From NCBI GenBank assembly GCA_028095005.1, contig CM051462.1, forward strand, positions 125,168,752 through 125,232,751: DNA of 64,000 nt. Reading direction: 5' to 3'. Positions 60,434-64,000 of the stretch are shown in pieces. Positions within the stretch are counted from its first letter, which is position 1; each line of letters starts with the position of its first letter. The DNA is from Rhynchospora pubera. Lineage: Eukaryota > Streptophyta > Magnoliopsida > Poales > Cyperaceae. The notes under the pieces were generated by a model. That model made no database searches, was not told the DNA's origin, and saw only the letters and a program-made list of their open reading frames with translations. Both the position numbers and the translations under genes were made by a program.

Positions 60434-62323
60434 GGCTATGATTAGAATGACGTTTTTTTAACATGGAATTTCATTTCATTAATTTTTTTATCAAAATGGA
60501 TATATTTCATGTCATTTGGTCGAATATTCTATATTATTAGATCCAATAAAATCTCATGAAATCAATGAAAGATTTCATGATGCAAATCGAGTTATTTTAA
60601 AAATTTTATTAACTGATAATATCTAAGATCATTCTTATTGTTGCTAACTTTCCTTTATTTCATTTGCATCACAATCACATATATTTCTACAAGAAGGATT
60701 GTTCAGCCATACCTATGGTCTCTAACGAAGATCTATTCTTCTTCGGTTTATCTTGAATCTGAAAAAAGAACGATAATTGAATCCGTACTAGCTAACTCTC
60801 CGTCAACAACCTAGATCAGCCACCTGTATCTTGATCAATTGCTTAATCGATGGAATATTTTAATAAATATTTTGAATAAGAAATGAACAAAGCTTCAACA
60901 CATGAAGACTTACTTGTGTTCTAATTTTTTGATTTGTTTTACCTTTTAAAACATCATAATAAACCTATCAAATTCGTATAACATTTAAAGCCACTAACTA
61001 GAAATTAAAATAACACTTTAATTTCTGACGTTGCAGCACTAAAATATTTATAACTCTCTGTAAGAAACTCCAAACGACATGAAACTTGAACCATTGGATT
61101 CTACACTTCCAGGGCTATAATTGCCATATATCATTTGACCAATTTGATTATCATTTGGTATACTAATTTTTAGTTTAAAGTTGACTCAAATTCTGACCAG
61201 AATTTAAGACCTTCTTTCTTTCTTCATTTGTTAAAATAATTGAGCTTGGCTTTTAAATAAATTTATACACTCCATAATAATATTCATATATTATTATAGT
61301 ATGTGAAACATATATTATTCTCATAATATTCACATATCAATAAATTTATTCCTTGCTAGTTAATCACATCATGTGATATAATTTTTTATTTGTACTTTAT
61401 TTCATACAACATGAAATCTTGTACATAGAAAAATATATTTCTTATTTTTCATTCAGTTGGTGTGACCTATATTGAGGATCCATATTATGTTGCCAATGGA
61501 ATAAAATATTTTATTCCATAAACTATAAGTGGTATTTAGCATACATTACATCCTTCTAGTAATGTTATTAACATTATTTGTGTCTATTCCTTACCATATG
61601 ATATTATGATTATTATACAAAGTAGGACCGTGTCATCTTCGTATTATAATCTTTTCTTGGTCTCCAATAAGTAGGATTGTATAATTATAACTGCACTTCA
61701 GTTATATTGGATCCATTTATAATATTACTTTATCAATGAGCCCTTTATAATATCATTACTCAATTAATGAGTGGCAAATAACTATTGACATATATATTTT
61801 TCTCCTACACAAGTTATATACAAAGAACTATTATTTTTATCACCACTAGTTTCAAATGACTTTAAAATATATCATATTAATCTTAGAATATATGACACGA
61901 TAAAAATATTAACAACACAAATACAATTCATATAATATTTTTATTAATTAGGTCTGTTCAATATAGAAAATTTTTCATATACTCATGTTATTAAATGATA
62001 ATCCTTTATCAATGTTTACAGAACTACAACGTACTTTTAATCAACATGACAGTCTTATATGGTATATTAGTGTTTCTGCTAATATCCAAGACCTGTAAAC
62101 ATTTTAGAAATGTATATTTATTTGATTTAGAGTTCTGCGGTTCAAGACCAAGAGTATATTTTTGAACACTTCTAAATATGAATATAAACTCATGGAATAA
62201 AATGTAATAACATCTAATTTATAAATATAACATATAAAAGTAATCACTATCTTATAGAACACAATTCCAACAATCAATTCTAATGAAATGAAATCTCACG
62301 TAAAAATCATTTTGATCAGAGCC
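60434..62323. mobile_element. PIF/Harbinger-like non-autonomous element (about 1.89 kb)
   Basis: The left end GGCTATGATTAGAATGACG and the inverse of the right end, GGCTCTGATCAAAATGA, form an imperfect TIR of about 50 bp, with ATTTCATTTCATTA shared inside. TTA flanks both sides (60431-60433, 62324-62326). It interrupts the minisatellite that continues on both sides. It is AT-rich with no transposase ORF. Confidence 0.75.
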
Positions 62324-63600
62324 TTAGTGTATATACTAGGACAATGAGTGTATCTTCTAGGATATTTAGTGTATCTATCTGGACATTTAGTCCATAAGAC
62401 GTTTAATGTATCCACTAGGACAATAAGTGTATATGTTAGGATATTTGGTGTATTTACTAGGACAATAAGGATTTTAGTTCATAGAATATTTACCAAAATA
62501 AATAAGTGTATCTACTAGAATATTTAATATATATATCAAGATAATTAGTGTATTTATCAAGATAATAGTTATCTACCAAGACATTTAGCGTATATATATA
62601 TATACTAGGACAATTAGTGTTCCTGCTAGGACATTTATGTATATATCAGGACATTTGGTTTAAAGGACGTTTAATGTTTTTACTTGGGCAATGAGTGTAT
62701 CTATTAGGACAAGTTGTGCATCTATCAGGATGTTTAGTTCATAGAACCTTTACCAAAATAATTAGTGTATCTACCAAGACATTTAGTTAGCATATCTATT
62801 AGGATTACCAAGACATTTAGTGTATCAATTAGGACAATTAGTGTATTCTACTAGGATATTTAGTGATTCTATCAACATAATTAGCGTATATATCAAGATA
62901 ATTAGTGTATCTACCAAGACAATTAATGTATTTTCCAAAACAATTAGTGTATTTACTAGGACATTTAGTATATTTACCAAGATAATTAGTTAATCTATTA
63001 GGACATTTACTTCATGAGCACGGTTCTAGTGCCACAAGTTTTTGGTGCCACAAATGCCACAACTTCTCTTTTTCATTAATATTTCAAAATTTAAAAATTT
63101 AATTTTCGAATCCAAACCGTTGATCTTGTACAATTTTACGAGTGATGCATTTCTATATAATTTTTATAAATTTTGGAGTTTATTTGATATTTGATCAAGA
63201 GGCCAAAAAATGAATGAATCTTGTTAACTATAACATATTAATTTTAATACGTTCATATGTTAGCCTCTTGATCGAATATCAAATAAACTCTAAAATTTAT
63301 AAAAATTATATAAATATGCATCACTCGTAAAATTGAATAAGATCAACGGTTTGGATTCGAAAATTAAATTTTAAAATTTTAAAATATTAATGAAAAAGAG
63401 AAGTTGTGGCATTTGTGGCACCAAAAACTTGTGGCACTAGAACCTTGCTCTTAGTTCATAAGAATATTTAGTATATTTATGAGGACAATAAGTGTATTTA
63501 CCAAGACAATTAGTGTTTATACTATGAACATTTAGTTTATAAATATTTAGTGAATATATCATGACAATAAGTGCTATCAAGACAATTAGCACATCTACCA
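62324..63600. repeat. Degenerate minisatellite, unit about 22-26 bp
   Basis: The unit is close to AGTGTATCTACTAGGACAAT, alternating with ACATTT, ATATTT and CCAAGACAATT variants. It is repeated dozens of times with poor conservation. A short part precedes the PIF-like element near 60362-60433. The foldback element at 63016-63450 interrupts it. Confidence 0.85.
63016..63450. mobile_element. Mutator-like foldback MITE (435 bp)
   Basis: The arms are about 190 bp each. The left starts GAGCACGGTTCTAGTGCCAC and the right ends GTGGCACTAGAACCTTGCTC. The 9-bp target duplication TTACTTCAT / TTAGTTCAT (63007-63015, 63451-63459) has one mismatch. The 9-bp target and long TIR fit Mutator-like elements. 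Confidence 0.9.
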
Positions 63601-64000
63601 TGACAACTAGTTCTGCACGGGAGTTGGGGGAGGAGGAAGAAAGGGGTACGGTGACAGGGATAGTGGAGATGGTAGGGGGACAACATCGATAGGGGAAGGG
63701 TTGGGGAGGGAATGGGGATTAGGGTGAGAAAAGGACGCTTACCAAGGGTTCAAACAATGGTCATAGCAGTTTCTATAAAGGTGCTAATTTGGTAGATCAC
63801 TATATTACGATATATTTAGCGGTTTGTTCGATATAGTATTAGTGGAAGTAGTAGTGCAACTCGTAATTTATTGATATAGTATTAGTTTTTTGGACATATC
63901 TTTCACATACAAACTTCGATTGACGTGATTTAAAAATCTATGAAAAACATACAAAATAAGCTACAACTTTTATATCTTTGAATTTTTTCTAAATTCTAAA
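63601..64000. other. Intergenic DNA with a G-rich tract
   Basis: A GA/G-rich stretch at about 63610-63740 is followed by AT-rich sequence. No gene was recognised up to the window end. Confidence 0.5.

Overview
The window is nuclear DNA of a flowering plant, most likely a eudicot. The genes have many small GT-AG introns and plant-type products, intergenic DNA is AT-rich, and it is full of MITEs, LTR sequences and an integrated badnavirus-like sequence. All exon boundaries were read by eye from splice signals, frame continuity and protein-family resemblance; no search was run.

Layout. Bases 1-787 hold the 3' end of a class II formin (+). Bases 788-8290 are gene-poor, with one unrecognised ORF at 3886 and a diverged direct duplication. 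Bases 8290-23430 are a block of roughly 172-bp tandem satellite of about 9.7 kb, with higher-order structure. It is interrupted by a TIR element (10867-11803) and by a complete, very young Ty3/gypsy retrotransposon (14029-18487, minus orientation) that lacks most of its integrase. Bases 23883-25647 are a solo LTR, followed by a hAT-like MITE and Tourist-like MITEs. Bases 30138-36544 are a 15-exon reticulon-like (RTNLB) gene with a run of seven small phase-1 exons.

Bases 37418-43017 are an endogenous badnavirus-like sequence. Its ORF2-like and ORF3-like (movement and coat) regions, tRNA-Met primer site and possible ORF1 start are in circular-genome order, but no protease, reverse transcriptase or RNase H is visible. 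It is interrupted by a second solo LTR of the 23.9-kb family and by a MITE, and has two in-frame stops.

Bases 44907-46977 encode acetylornithine aminotransferase (+, 3 exons, arginine synthesis). Bases 52228-48345 encode a RID3/IPI3/WDR18-type WD40 protein (-, 8 exons, first intron GC-AG, ribosome assembly). Bases 54468-57546 encode alpha-SNAP (+, 9 exons, SNARE recycling). The remainder to 64000 is gene-free: hAT and PIF/Harbinger-like non-autonomous elements, relics of the same LTR family, a degenerate minisatellite and a Mutator-like foldback element.

The genes are unrelated housekeeping genes, each with its own promoter and no operon-like organisation. The most unusual objects are the virus-like insertion without an RT region, the integrase-deleted young retrotransposon inside a higher-order satellite, and the repeated small exons of the reticulon gene.
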